Below, piece after piece: positions 55,468-63,937 of a stretch of DNA of 64,000 bases. The position numbers and the translations under genes were made by a program. The stretch is from Pseudomonadota bacterium. Its GTDB lineage: Bacteria; Myxococcota_A; UBA796; CAJQPC01. The notes under the pieces were generated by a model. That model did not search any database, was not told the origin of the DNA, and saw only the letters and a program-made list of their open reading frames with translations. The stretch is taken from contig JAAESX010000280.1 of NCBI GenBank assembly GCA_024228935.1, positions 1 through 64,000 on the forward strand. The letters are read 5' to 3'. How positions within the stretch are numbered: the stretch's first letter is position 1; each line of letters opens with the position of its first letter.

Positions 55468-56178
55468 TCAGATCCTGTCCGTGTCCACGACCAGCACGTC
55501 ATTTCCTGTGGGACCGGCCATCGCTGCCACCTCACCACCGGGGCGGAGGATCGCCGAGCGCCCGTAGAAGGTGGTCCCCCGGTCCTCTCCCCAGCTGTCC
55601 GCCGCCACGAACCAGCCCTGCCAGCCGGCCATGCGCCAGCGCCAGTACGGAAGGATGTCGTGGCCCTCCTCGATCCAGTTCGTGCAGAACGCCACCACGT
55701 CGGCGCGGGAGCGATGCAGGTGCAGCGAGAACCGGTCGTCGTTCAGGTCCATACAGATGCCCGGGACCATCCGGCCGACGGGGGTCTCGTGGGCCTCGTG
55801 CTGCCGACCCATGCGAGCCCAGGACAGGTCGGCGTCGTACAGCAGGACCTTGCGGTAGCTGCTGACCAGCTGCCCGGTGGGGTCGACGACGAGGGCGGCG
55901 TTGTACAGGCCGTCGGGGGCGCGCTCGGCGTACCCGCAGACGATCCAGGCGCCCTGGGCCTTCGCGCGCTCGCGCAGCATCGCGAAGGTCGCGCCGTCGG
56001 CAGGCTCGGTGTGCGGGAACACCTGCTGGGGCGAGTCCCAGACGTACCCGGTGGTCGCCATCTCGGGACAGACGACCAGATCGACGTCGCCGGCCCGCTC
56101 GATCAGCTCGGCCAGCTCGAGCCGAGCTCGCGGCACGTCGCCCTTGGGCGGTCGGTATTGGATGGCGGCTAGTTTCAT
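55468..56178 (-). CDS. Carbon-nitrogen hydrolase (nitrilase superfamily)
   Basis: 236 aa. The Glu-Lys-Cys triad is visible: E39 (VVCPEM), K110 (SYRKVLLYD) and C142 (GICMDLN). TNWIEEGHDILPYWRWRM is a substrate-pocket segment. Related enzymes are small amidohydrolases acting on omega-amides, carbamoyl compounds or deaminated glutathione; substrate unclear. It is the first gene of the nitrilase-uvrA-ykgJ series, separated from uvrA by 25 nt. A good -35 (TTGACA) lies upstream on its strand. Confidence 0.88.
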   Translation of the reverse strand: MKLAAIQYRPPKGDVPRARLELAELIERAGDVDLVVCPEMATTGYVWDSPQQVFPHTEPADGATFAMLRERAKAQGAWIVCGYAERAPDGLYNAALVVDPTGQLVSSYRKVLLYDADLSWARMGRQHEAHETPVGRMVPGICMDLNDDRFSLHLHRSRADVVAFCTNWIEEGHDILPYWRWRMAGWQGWFVAADSWGEDRGTTFYGRSAILRPGGEVAAMAGPTGNDVLVVDTDRI

Positions 56179-56201
56179 CGCGGTGCCAACGGTCGTGCAA
56201 C

Positions 56202-56232
56202 CCCGTGTGCACGGGTGTCATCTTGATGTCAA
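56202..56232 (-). promoter_or_regulatory. Candidate promoter/operator of the nitrilase-uvrA operon
   Basis: On the minus strand TTGACA (56232-56227) is a perfect -35; at 17-nt spacing the -10 would be CACACG, a poor match. It overlaps the palindrome CCCGTGTGCACGGG (56202-56215), a possible repressor site. The operon start codon is 24 nt further. Confidence 0.35.
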
Positions 56233-56253
56233 CGCACTTCGACGCGGCACGTC

Positions 56254-56712
56254 ATGCTCCTCCTCCTCAGTCACATGGCCGGGTGTTCCCCCGACCTCGC
56301 GGACAGCGGTCCGGTCTACCCGGGCTGGGCGCTCGAGCAGTCCACATCCGGCGTGGACGAGGGCGAGGTGCGCACGGGGCTGGTCGTGTCCCTCGAGGGC
56401 AAGGCCTGCGATGGCTGCGTCGTGATCCACGAGGCCGAGCTGGCCGTCGAGGTCCATGCCAGCCAGGACGTGACCGCGTCGATCGGATCCGCCAGCGGGG
56501 CACCTCTGGTCGAGCGGAGCATCAGCGCCGGCTCGAGCGGACTCCTGGTCGTGCCGCTGTTCGAGGAGTGCACGTCGGCGCCTATCTGCACCCAGGGCGT
56601 CGAGCTGCGGGTCCGTGGGGAAGGGGACGTGCGCTGGACCGCGACGGCGCGGTCGACTTCGACGCACGATGCCGAGCTCTGGGCCCCCCAGGCTGCCCTG
56701 ACCCTCCGGTGA
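56254..56712 (+). CDS. Putative lipoprotein
   Basis: 152 aa. MLLLLSHMAG precedes Cys 11, another short, uncharged signal. The mature part is a small beta domain with two Cys pairs (GKACDGCVVIHEAELAVEV, EECTSAPICTQGVELRVRG). No family recognised. Start ATG has no ribosome site. Divergent from the nitrilase gene; the GC-rich gap downstream separates it from the convergent CAP gene. Confidence 0.6.
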   Translation: MLLLLSHMAGCSPDLADSGPVYPGWALEQSTSGVDEGEVRTGLVVSLEGKACDGCVVIHEAELAVEVHASQDVTASIGSASGAPLVERSISAGSSGLLVVPLFEECTSAPICTQGVELRVRGEGDVRWTATARSTSTHDAELWAPQAALTLR

Positions 56713-56873
56713 TCCCCTACGCGTAGCGGAACCCGAAGCGAGCGTGCGAGCGGAGGGTGTCCGCGAGCCCAGCGGGTCGAGCCGAGCCTGCGAGGGAGGC
56801 GCGCGCAGCCGCCGGAGGGGGAGGCCGACGCAGTCGGTGGGGGGAACCTGCACGGGTTCCCCCCAAGGGAGCG
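56713..56873. other. GC-rich intergenic segment between convergent genes
   Basis: The longest non-coding gap here (161 bp). It holds near-repetitive GCGAGC/GGAGG motifs (56741-56815) and ends in the hairpin at 56838-56865. I see no gene or recognisable element beyond that. The purine/GC strings resemble dispersed intergenic repeats. Confidence 0.5.
56838..56865. terminator. Perfect 11-bp hairpin between convergent genes
   Basis: TGGGGGGAACC (56838-56848) pairs with GGTTCCCCCCA (56855-56865) around a 6-nt loop TGCACG. No T-tract follows on either strand. The position between the two 3' ends suggests a bidirectional transcription end. Confidence 0.6.
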
Positions 56874-57908
56874 TTAGCGACCGCTGGAACGACGGCGAAG
56901 CAAGAGACCAGCCGCGAGCAGCAGCGCGAAGCCCGTGGTCTTCGGCGAACCCGTCGTCGAGCAGGCCGAGATGGCCGCGTCGTCCGAGTTCCGGTTCTGC
57001 AGGCCTTCGATGATGTCCGGCACGTTGTCGTTGCCGCCGTTTCCGTCGTCGCCGGTCTCGGTGAGGTCCATGTGGCCCTCGACCCAGTCGGAGTCGCAGT
57101 CGCCGTAGGTGTACGAGCCCTCCTCGGGGAAGGCCCACTTGCCGTCGTGGTCGACCGCCTCGAACCAGTACTCGTTGCAGTCCTCGTCGCCGGTCGCGAC
57201 GCCCGTCCAGACGCCGTTGTCGTCCGCGCCCCACTCGAGGCTGAGCTCAGTCGAGACGCCGTTGACCCAGACGCGCATGTTGCTCGGGCCGCCGCCGATG
57301 TAGTCGGCGTAGAACTCGACGTCGTCGCCGGCGTCCGCGCTGGCCGGGTAGTGCAGGCCCATCGCGATGGGGCCATCCCAGTCGGCGCCGCCGCCCGAGA
57401 AGTTCTGGGTCCAGTACGTGGACTTCACGCCCGTGCCGAGCTCGACGTAGCCGTCCAGCATGATGTTGGAGCGGTGTCCGGCCGAGCACATCCAGCCGTT
57501 GATCATCACGTCGTACCCATTGGAGTAGCCGTACGCGATGTTCTCGCCGAGGTAGCTGGTCTCGGTGTAGAAGTGCCCGATCCGGTCCCAGGTGTCGGTC
57601 CCGCGGAAGGGGTGGTCCCCGGTCGGCGACGAGTCGTGGTCGAACCAGTTCTCGTCGTGCATGTCGGTCGAGTGGTACCGAGCCGACTCGTTGAGCGGAC
57701 GGCTGTAGTACAGGATGTCCTTGGGCTTCTTCTCGGTGCTCTCGAACTCGTTCCAGCAGCCGTAGTCGGACCGGAACGCCTCGGGGTCCGAGCGCACGAT
57801 GTTCGTCCACATGTGGACGTCGCGCTCGGCGTGGCTCGGGTACCCGTCCGCATCGACATCGCCGTACCCGGACACCGCGGCGAGCAGCAGGGCGGAGTGG
57901 ATGTCCAT
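56874..57908 (-). CDS. CAP/SCP-domain secreted protein with MYXO-CTERM-like tail
   Basis: 344 aa. The ATG has GGGAGA 7 nt upstream. A short hydrophobic start (MDIHSALLLAAVSG) is followed by the CAP domain (about 25-175) with the family's signature residues: STDMHDENWFDHDS, LGENIAYGYSNG and GHRSNIMLDGYVELGTG. Residues about 180-305 form a beta domain, then GDDGNGGNDNVPD and a tail ACSTTG + hydrophobic helix + RRR. A secreted CAP protein, probably surface sorted. Biochemical role not defined. Confidence 0.8.
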   Translation of the reverse strand: MDIHSALLLAAVSGYGDVDADGYPSHAERDVHMWTNIVRSDPEAFRSDYGCWNEFESTEKKPKDILYYSRPLNESARYHSTDMHDENWFDHDSSPTGDHPFRGTDTWDRIGHFYTETSYLGENIAYGYSNGYDVMINGWMCSAGHRSNIMLDGYVELGTGVKSTYWTQNFSGGGADWDGPIAMGLHYPASADAGDDVEFYADYIGGGPSNMRVWVNGVSTELSLEWGADDNGVWTGVATGDEDCNEYWFEAVDHDGKWAFPEEGSYTYGDCDSDWVEGHMDLTETGDDGNGGNDNVPDIIEGLQNRNSDDAAISACSTTGSPKTTGFALLLAAGLLLRRRSSGR

Positions 57909-58001
57909 GAGGGGTCTCCCGGAAGACGTTGCGAGCTTTTGCACAATCGTCCGTCCCGAGTGTCCCCGCAAGCCGAAATGGCGTGGTTGACAAGCTGTTT
58001 T

Positions 58002-58016
58002 CGGCCTGTCAGGCCG
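58002..58016. terminator. Short GC-rich hairpin 3' of the DUF2505 gene
   Basis: CGGCCT-GTC-AGGCCG, a 6-bp stem with a 3-nt loop, 9 nt beyond the minus-strand gene end. Larger overlapping inverted repeats (CTGTCA...TGACAG) surround it. In minus-strand sense an A-run follows, so a canonical terminator is doubtful. Confidence 0.35.
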
Positions 58017-58025
58017 CTTGACAGC

Positions 58026-58511
58026 TCAGCCGAGGAGCTCGCGCGTCACGACGGCCGCGCGCTCGTAGCTGCTGGTGACGTCCTCGACGATCTTCTTCTC
58101 GATGCGACCGCCGATCAGCGGCACGTTGACGCGCACCTCGCCGTTCACGAAGCGGATGCACTGGCCCTTCGCGCGCTGTTGGAACGCCAGGTCCCCGCGC
58201 GAGCTGAAGTTGCTCTCCAGCCCGGCCAGTTCGACCGTCCAGCGCATGGTGTGGTCGCGCTCCCGCCAGCGCTGAACCTGCACGTAGATGAGCTTCTCCA
58301 TGCCCATCGCGCGCTGCGCTGCGGCCGGCAGCGTGCGGTCCGGGATGAACTGGATGCGCTGGACCCGCTCGTCCCGGACGACCTGGTCGTCGAGAAGGAC
58401 ACGGGTCAGTCCGGCCGCCCCGTCGATGGCCGAGATGTACCGGTCGCTGTGCACCAGCGCCCAGAGCTCGTCGACGTTGCACGGAAACAGGTGTTCGAGG
58501 TTGAACTTCAT
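58026..58511 (-). CDS. DUF2505 family protein
   Basis: 161 aa from ATG 58511; GTG at 58526 would add five residues. The fold resembles START/SRPBCC lipid-binding domains: FPCNVDELWALVHSDRY, RVQRIQFIPDRTLPAAAQRAMG and QGELRVNVP-like GEVRVNVPLIGGRIEKKIVE. DUF2505 members bind hydrophobic ligands or act in membrane stress in actinobacteria and myxobacteria; a specific role is unknown. No signal peptide; no ribosome site visible. Confidence 0.75.
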   Translation of the reverse strand: MKFNLEHLFPCNVDELWALVHSDRYISAIDGAAGLTRVLLDDQVVRDERVQRIQFIPDRTLPAAAQRAMGMEKLIYVQVQRWRERDHTMRWTVELAGLESNFSSRGDLAFQQRAKGQCIRFVNGEVRVNVPLIGGRIEKKIVEDVTSSYERAAVVTRELLG

Positions 58512-58557
58512 GACTCGGGACTTCACACGTCCGCTGTTCTGCGGCTAAGCCTTCGCC

Positions 58558-61500
58558 ATGTTCTTGCTCCTCTCCGTCGCCTTCGCTGAAGTCCCCATGC
58601 CCGTCTTTCCGGAGTGCGGCGAGGAGGGAGGCTGTCCGAACGACCTGAAAGACTGGGATCTGATCAGCTGGATCCCGGACAACGCCAAGGACAGTGTCCG
58701 CCCCCACGAGCTCGAGATCGGCTCGGGTCTGTGGCTGGATCAGGCCGTCCGTACGCAGGCCGGCCGCTGGGACGTCCCGGTCGCCATCCTGGACTCGGGC
58801 ATCGAGTGGAGCCACAGCGACCTGGCCAACAAGGTCATGCTCAACACCGACGAGCTGCCGCCGCCGCAGGACGCCGAGGGCAACGAGCTCCCCTACGACG
58901 CCGACGAGAACGGCCTCGTCAACGTCCTGGACTACGCCGAGGACCCCCGCGTCAGCATCGACGCCGGTCACGACCGCGCGGACCACATGCTCGACCCGAG
59001 CGACCTCATCTACACCTTCTCGGACGGAGTGGACGACGACGCCAACGGCTTCACCGACGACATCGCCGGCTGGGACTTCTTCGGCGACGACAACGACGCC
59101 TGGCCCGAGTACTCCGCGGGCTTCGGGGACCACGGCACCGGCACGATGCGCGAGGCGGTGGGCGAGGGGAACAACGGCGGCAACATCGGCAGCTGCCCGA
59201 ACTGCGCGCTCATCCCCATCCGCACCGGCGACACGTTCATCACCGACGGCAACCGGGCCGGGGACGGCATCTCGTACGCCACCATGCGCGGCGCCCGGGT
59301 CATCGGTATGGCCATGGGTGCACTGAGCCACCCGCAGAACACGACCGCAGCGCTCCAGTACGCCCACGACAACGGCGTCGTCGTCGTCGCGGCGGCGGGC
59401 GACGAGAACACCTACCACCACAACCTCCCGGCGATGGTGGGGGACATCCTCTACGTGCACTCCGTCCACTACGACGGCTCGGACGAGGCCGGCAGCTACA
59501 GCTTCCACAACTTCTTCAACTGCAACAACTACGGACCGCGCGTCGATCTGGTGGCCGCCTCGGATGGTTGCGCGACCGGCTCGACGGCCAAGATCGCCGG
59601 TCTCTCGGGCCTGATCATCAGCGCAGGTCTGGACGCCGGCGAGGACCTGGACCCCGACCAGGTCAAGGCCATCCTGTTCTCGGGCGTGGACGACATCCAC
59701 CTGTCCGACGCCGAGCTCGAGGAGGCCAAGACCTACCCGAGCGAGGAAGGCTGGGACAACTTCTACGGGCACGGGCGAGTGAACGCGCGGAAGGCCCTGG
59801 ACTTCGTCGAATCCGGCGTGATGCCGCCCGCCGCGCGGATCGAGGGGCCCGGCTGGTTCGACTACTACACGACGTCCAGCGACGCGATCGAGGTCCTGGT
59901 GACCGCCGAGGGTGACGCCTGGACGCTGGAGTGGGCGCCGGGGTGGGACCAGGACGAGTGGACGCTGGTCGACGAGGGGACCGGTCAGGCCGATGGCCAG
60001 GTCGTGTCGTTCGACCCGAGCCAGGTCACCACCACGCAGGTCCCGCCGCCCGAAGCGACCGAGGGTGTGCTCGAGCGCGTCGACCGCGTGCACGGCCCAG
60101 CGGTCACCCTGCGCCTGAGCGTCACCGAGAACGGGCTGACCACCGAGGCCCGACGCACCTTCTACGTCTACGACGACCCGGATCTGAAGCCCGGCTTCCC
60201 GCTCCGCCTCGGAGCCTCGGCCGAGTCGAGCCCCATCCTGGTCGACCTCGACGGCGACATGGTCTTCGAGGTCGTGCTCGGCGACGCCGACGGTGTGGTT
60301 CGCGCGATCTACGGCGACGGCACGGACGTCCAGGGCTGGCCGGTGCGGACCGACACCGACGACGACGCGCTCCGGCACGCCGAGGCCGCGTACTACGGGG
60401 TGCTGGACGCCGAGCAGTCGGACGGCATCCTGGCGACGGTCGCTGCGGGGGACCTCGACGGCGACGGCTCGCCCGAGGTCGTGGCCGCCACGCTCGAGGG
60501 TCGCGTCCACGCCTGGCACGCCGATGGGACGCCGGTCGACGGCTTCCCGGTGCGCACCTTGGGCCGGACGCCCGAGGAGTACGACGACGACCACACCTAC
60601 GACATGGGGGTCGCTGGAGCCCCCACGCTCGCGGACCTGGACGGGGACGGAACGCTCGAGGTCATCGTCGCGGCGATGGACTCGCGGATGTACGTCTGGA
60701 CCCACGACGGCCAGGACTTCGCGCCCTACCCGGTGGAGATCTGCCACCCCGAGAACTGCGGCCGCCTCGGCTTCCGCACCATCGTCAGCCCGACGGTCGG
60801 CGACATCGACGCGGACGGGGATCTCGACTTCGTCTTCGGGACCAACGAGACCATCAACAACGGCAACGAGTCCGTCACCCATGCCTGGGATGCCCTCACT
60901 GGCGAGGCACTCGCCGGCTGGCCTCGTGGACAGACCGGTCTCGTGAGCGAGGCCGCGCTGCTCCCGCTCATCGGCTCGGGTCACCCTGCGAGCGTCGCGC
61001 TCGTGGACCTCGACGACGACGGCGACCTCGAGATCGTCGACGCCATCATGATCGGGCAGACCGACGTCGTTCACCACGACGGCAGCTTGGCGCTGGACCT
61101 GGGCTACGCGGCAGACACGTACGGCGAGCTCAGCAACGCGGACGAGCCGAGCTTCGTCTCGCTGACCAACAACCCCGGCGTCGGTGACCTGACCGGCGAC
61201 GGGGTGCCCGACGTCTTCATGGGCGGCAGCGGGACCTACGCGCTCATCGGCCTGGCGCTGACCACGGCCATCGACTTCCAGCAGGTGCTGGGCGGCTGGG
61301 ATGGCGCGACGGGCGAGGCGCTCATCGGCTGGCCTCAGCAGATCGAGGACCTGCAGTTCCTGGTCGCGCCCGCCATCGCGGACCTGTCCGGTGACGGCAA
61401 GGCTGAGGTCGTCTACGGCAGCGCCGGCTTCATGCTCCACGCCTGGGACGAGGAAGGCACGCCCGCCCCGAACTGGCCCAAGTTCACGGGACAGTGGATC

Positions 61501-61827
61501 CTCGGGAGTCCCGCCATCGGCGACATCGATGGAGACGGGTACTTGGACGTCGTCATCAGCACCCGCGAAGGTTGGCTGTTCGCCTGGACGACCCAGGGTC
61601 ACGCCGACCAGCAGGTCCAGTGGGCCAGCATCCACCACGATCCAGCGAACACCGGAAACTACGAGACGCCGCTGATGCCGCAGATCGGGCCGGACCTGGA
61701 CGTGTGCGCCGACCGCGGCTGCTGCTGCCGAGCGCGATCCGAGCGCCTCGACGGTCTGGCGCTCCTGCTCGTGCCGCTCCTGTTCGGGCTCGTCCGCAGG
61801 CGCTCACGTGACGGTTCCGTGTCGTAG
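58558..61827 (+). CDS. S8 peptidase-like protein with FG-GAP repeats and MYXO-CTERM tail
   Basis: 1089 aa. Signal MFLLLSVAFA. Residues 70-430 form a subtilisin fold: Asp 79 in AILDSGIEWSHSDL and His 192 in GDHGTGTMREAVG are in place. The Asn expected in AAGNE reads D282 (AAAGDEN), and the Ser motif GTSMAAP reads GSTAKIAG (S342/T343), so the nucleophile position is swapped and activity is doubtful. A beta domain (430-550), FG-GAP/VCBS repeats (VDLDGDMVFEVVLGDADG, AAGDLDGDGSPEVVAATLEG) and the CCC + helix + RRR tail follow. The ATG lacks a ribosome site; TAAGCC lies 6 nt upstream. Confidence 0.8.
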   Translation: MFLLLSVAFAEVPMPVFPECGEEGGCPNDLKDWDLISWIPDNAKDSVRPHELEIGSGLWLDQAVRTQAGRWDVPVAILDSGIEWSHSDLANKVMLNTDELPPPQDAEGNELPYDADENGLVNVLDYAEDPRVSIDAGHDRADHMLDPSDLIYTFSDGVDDDANGFTDDIAGWDFFGDDNDAWPEYSAGFGDHGTGTMREAVGEGNNGGNIGSCPNCALIPIRTGDTFITDGNRAGDGISYATMRGARVIGMAMGALSHPQNTTAALQYAHDNGVVVVAAAGDENTYHHNLPAMVGDILYVHSVHYDGSDEAGSYSFHNFFNCNNYGPRVDLVAASDGCATGSTAKIAGLSGLIISAGLDAGEDLDPDQVKAILFSGVDDIHLSDAELEEAKTYPSEEGWDNFYGHGRVNARKALDFVESGVMPPAARIEGPGWFDYYTTSSDAIEVLVTAEGDAWTLEWAPGWDQDEWTLVDEGTGQADGQVVSFDPSQVTTTQVPPPEATEGVLERVDRVHGPAVTLRLSVTENGLTTEARRTFYVYDDPDLKPGFPLRLGASAESSPILVDLDGDMVFEVVLGDADGVVRAIYGDGTDVQGWPVRTDTDDDALRHAEAAYYGVLDAEQSDGILATVAAGDLDGDGSPEVVAATLEGRVHAWHADGTPVDGFPVRTLGRTPEEYDDDHTYDMGVAGAPTLADLDGDGTLEVIVAAMDSRMYVWTHDGQDFAPYPVEICHPENCGRLGFRTIVSPTVGDIDADGDLDFVFGTNETINNGNESVTHAWDALTGEALAGWPRGQTGLVSEAALLPLIGSGHPASVALVDLDDDGDLEIVDAIMIGQTDVVHHDGSLALDLGYAADTYGELSNADEPSFVSLTNNPGVGDLTGDGVPDVFMGGSGTYALIGLALTTAIDFQQVLGGWDGATGEALIGWPQQIEDLQFLVAPAIADLSGDGKAEVVYGSAGFMLHAWDEEGTPAPNWPKFTGQWILGSPAIGDIDGDGYLDVVISTREGWLFAWTTQGHADQQVQWASIHHDPANTGNYETPLMPQIGPDLDVCADRGCCCRARSERLDGLALLLVPLLFGLVRRRSRDGSVS

Positions 61828-61830
61828 AAT
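61825..61830 (+). promoter_or_regulatory. Candidate -10 element (TAGAAT) for hpf
   Basis: TAGAAT overlaps the stop codon of the S8 gene; the AAGGAGG ribosome site and the ATG at 61853 follow. A -35 match is not clear. Confidence 0.4.
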
Positions 61831-61852
61831 CAGGTCCCCCCAAGGAGGCTGA

Positions 61853-62269
61853 ATGCGCTTCACGTACCGCTCTTCGAGCGACCTCTTCACCAAGGCCCTC
61901 AAGGAGTACGCCGAGGAGAAGCTGGGTCGTCCGGCCGAGCGTCACCGCATCGAGACCCACGACCTGCGCTTCGACTGTGAGTCGGAGAAGCACCGCGATC
62001 GCATCGCGCTGCGCGTCCTCATGTCGTACCCCGGCGTGAAGATCACCGTCTCGACGCTCCATCAGGACGCCTACGCGGCCGTCGATCTCGCTGTGGACAA
62101 GATCGAGCGCAAGCTCCGAGAGACCGATGAGAAGCGTCGTGCCCTGGCTCGCCGCCCCGCGCGGCCGGGCAACATGGACCACGAAGAGAACGATCTGATG
62201 ACCCAGGACGAGGAGGAGGTCCTCCGCGAGATGGGTGCTCTCGAGGAAGTCGAAGCCTCGATGGGTTGA
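61853..62269 (+). CDS. hpf: Ribosome hibernation promoting factor (HPF/RaiA family)
   Basis: 138 aa. Beta-alpha-beta fold of the family: RSSSDLFTKALKEYAEEKLG, DLRFDCESEKHRDRIALRV, VKITVSTLHQDAYAAVDLAVDKIERKL. It binds the 30S subunit and silences ribosomes in slow growth. The C-terminal end (RRPARPGNMDHEENDLMTQDEEEVLREMG) is acidic and longer than short HPF, shorter than long HPF. Excellent AAGGAGG 6 nt before ATG. The tyrS gene follows after a hairpin. Confidence 0.93.
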   Translation: MRFTYRSSSDLFTKALKEYAEEKLGRPAERHRIETHDLRFDCESEKHRDRIALRVLMSYPGVKITVSTLHQDAYAAVDLAVDKIERKLRETDEKRRALARRPARPGNMDHEENDLMTQDEEEVLREMGALEEVEASMG

Positions 62270-62274
62270 TTCCC

Positions 62275-62307
62275 GAGGGGACGGGGGCTAGGTGCCCCCG
62301 TCCTCTT
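62275..62307 (+). terminator. Strong hairpin between hpf and tyrS
   Basis: GGACGGGGGC (62279-62288) pairs with GCCCCCGTCC (62294-62303) around TAGGT; GAGG/TCTT extends the stem to 14 bp with two G-U pairs. It starts 5 nt after the hpf stop and ends directly before the tyrS ribosome site GGAG (62308-62311), so it may be an intrinsic terminator or a leader regulating tyrS. No T-tract. Confidence 0.6.
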
Positions 62308-62317
62308 GGAGATCGAC

Positions 62318-63514
62318 ATGAACGCGTTCGACGTGCTGAAGGCACGCGGCTTCGTCCAGCAGTTCACCGCAGGCGCTCCGGACCTGCTTCGCTCGGACAC
62401 GCCTTGCGCCTTCTACGTGGGCTTCGACCCCACCGGCGACTCCCTGCACGTCGGGCACCTGCTGCCCGTGATGGCCATGGCCCACCTGCAGCGAGCGGGT
62501 CACCGGCCGATCGCCATCGTCGGTGGCGGCACGGCGATGATCGGCGACCCCACCGGTCGGGACACGGGCCGGTCGATGCTGACCAACGAGCAGCTCGAGC
62601 TCAACAAGGCGGGCCTGCGCTCGCAGCTGAGCCTGCTCCTGGACCTGTCGGAAGAGCAGGGGATGCTCATCGACAACGCGGACTGGCTCTGCGAGTGGAA
62701 CTACCTGGCGTTTTTGCGCGAGGTCGGCGTCCACTTTCCGATGGGCCCGATGCTGGCCAAGGCGTCGGTGAAGGAGCGCCTCAAGACCGGCATGAGCTTC
62801 CTGGAGTTCAACTACCAGCTGCTCCAGGCGTACGACTTCCTCGAGCTCTACCGCCGCTACGGCTGTGTGCTGCAGATGGGCGGCGACGACCAGTGGGGCA
62901 ACATCGTGGCCGGCGTGGACCTGATCCGTCGGGTCGAGCAGGTCGAGGCCCACGCGCTGACGTTCCCGCTGCTCACGCGCTCGGACGGAAAGAAGATGGG
63001 CAAGACGGCCAGCGGCGCCGTGTGGCTCTCGGCCGACAAGCTCTCGCCGTACGACTACTTCCAGTACTGGATCAACGTCGACGACCGCGACGTGGGCAAG
63101 CTGCTGCGGATCTTCACGTTCCTGCCGATCGAGCGCATCGAGGAGCTCGAGGCGATGACCGGAAAGCAGGTCCGCGAGGCCAAGCAGGTCCTGGCGCTCG
63201 AGGCCACCGGCATCATCCACGGGAAGACCGAGGCCCAGAAGGCGCTCGAGGGCGCTCGCGCGGCGTTCAGCGGTGGAGCGGCCAAGACCGCCATGCCGCA
63301 GCACACCGTCACGCTCCCCATCCGGGTCACCAGCGTGCTCGCCGAGTCGGGGCTCTGCCAGTCGACCAGTGACGCGCGGCGTCAGATCAAGGGCGGCGCT
63401 GTTCGGCTCGGTGACGTCAAGATCACCGACGTGAACCACGAGCTGGCCGAGTTGCCTGAAGACGCGGTGCTCTGGCGCGGCAAGAAGAAGGCTGTCCGGC
63501 TGGTCGAGGGCTGA
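62318..63514 (+). CDS. tyrS: Tyrosyl-tRNA synthetase
   Basis: 398 aa. Class I Rossmann enzyme with HVGH at 44-47 (HIGH motif), GIDxx-like GGDDQWGNI for tyrosine/tRNA contacts, and KMGKT (226-230) as the KMSKS loop. A C-terminal S4 domain starts near residue 335 (SVLAESGLCQSTSDARRQIKGG). It charges tRNA-Tyr. ATG chosen over TTG 62306 because GGAG lies 6 nt upstream. A strong hairpin abuts the ribosome site. Confidence 0.96.
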   Translation: MNAFDVLKARGFVQQFTAGAPDLLRSDTPCAFYVGFDPTGDSLHVGHLLPVMAMAHLQRAGHRPIAIVGGGTAMIGDPTGRDTGRSMLTNEQLELNKAGLRSQLSLLLDLSEEQGMLIDNADWLCEWNYLAFLREVGVHFPMGPMLAKASVKERLKTGMSFLEFNYQLLQAYDFLELYRRYGCVLQMGGDDQWGNIVAGVDLIRRVEQVEAHALTFPLLTRSDGKKMGKTASGAVWLSADKLSPYDYFQYWINVDDRDVGKLLRIFTFLPIERIEELEAMTGKQVREAKQVLALEATGIIHGKTEAQKALEGARAAFSGGAAKTAMPQHTVTLPIRVTSVLAESGLCQSTSDARRQIKGGAVRLGDVKITDVNHELAELPEDAVLWRGKKKAVRLVEG

Positions 63515-63517
63515 GCC

Positions 63518-63886
<369 letters not shown>

Positions 63887-63905
63887 GGGGCCTCCGGGGG
63901 CCTGG

Positions 63906-63937
63906 AGTGTACAGCGACAGCCGATCTGGACAGATCG
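63906..63937 (-). promoter_or_regulatory. Candidate promoter and palindromic operator of the cytochrome c gene
   Basis: On the minus strand TACACT (63911-63906) is a good -10. At 17-nt spacing the -35 (63934-63929, TCTGTC) lies inside the 16-bp palindrome CGATCTGGACAGATCG (63922-63937), a likely regulator site. Confidence 0.45.

Noticed and set aside
51264..55865. A 1533-codon open reading frame on the plus strand opposite uvrA.
   Set aside because: It mirrors uvrA codon by codon, has no recognisable domain and its composition (Arg, Gly, Asp, Leu) is that of the complement of a GC-rich gene. Similar mirrors at 1121-2497, 2362-4032, 46159-48720 and 58009-61638 were dropped.
57987..58023. Two plus-strand TTGACA boxes (57987-57992 and 58018-58023) as promoters.
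   Set aside because: No -10 partner at 16-18 nt and the nearest plus-strand gene starts 535 bp away beyond a minus-strand gene.
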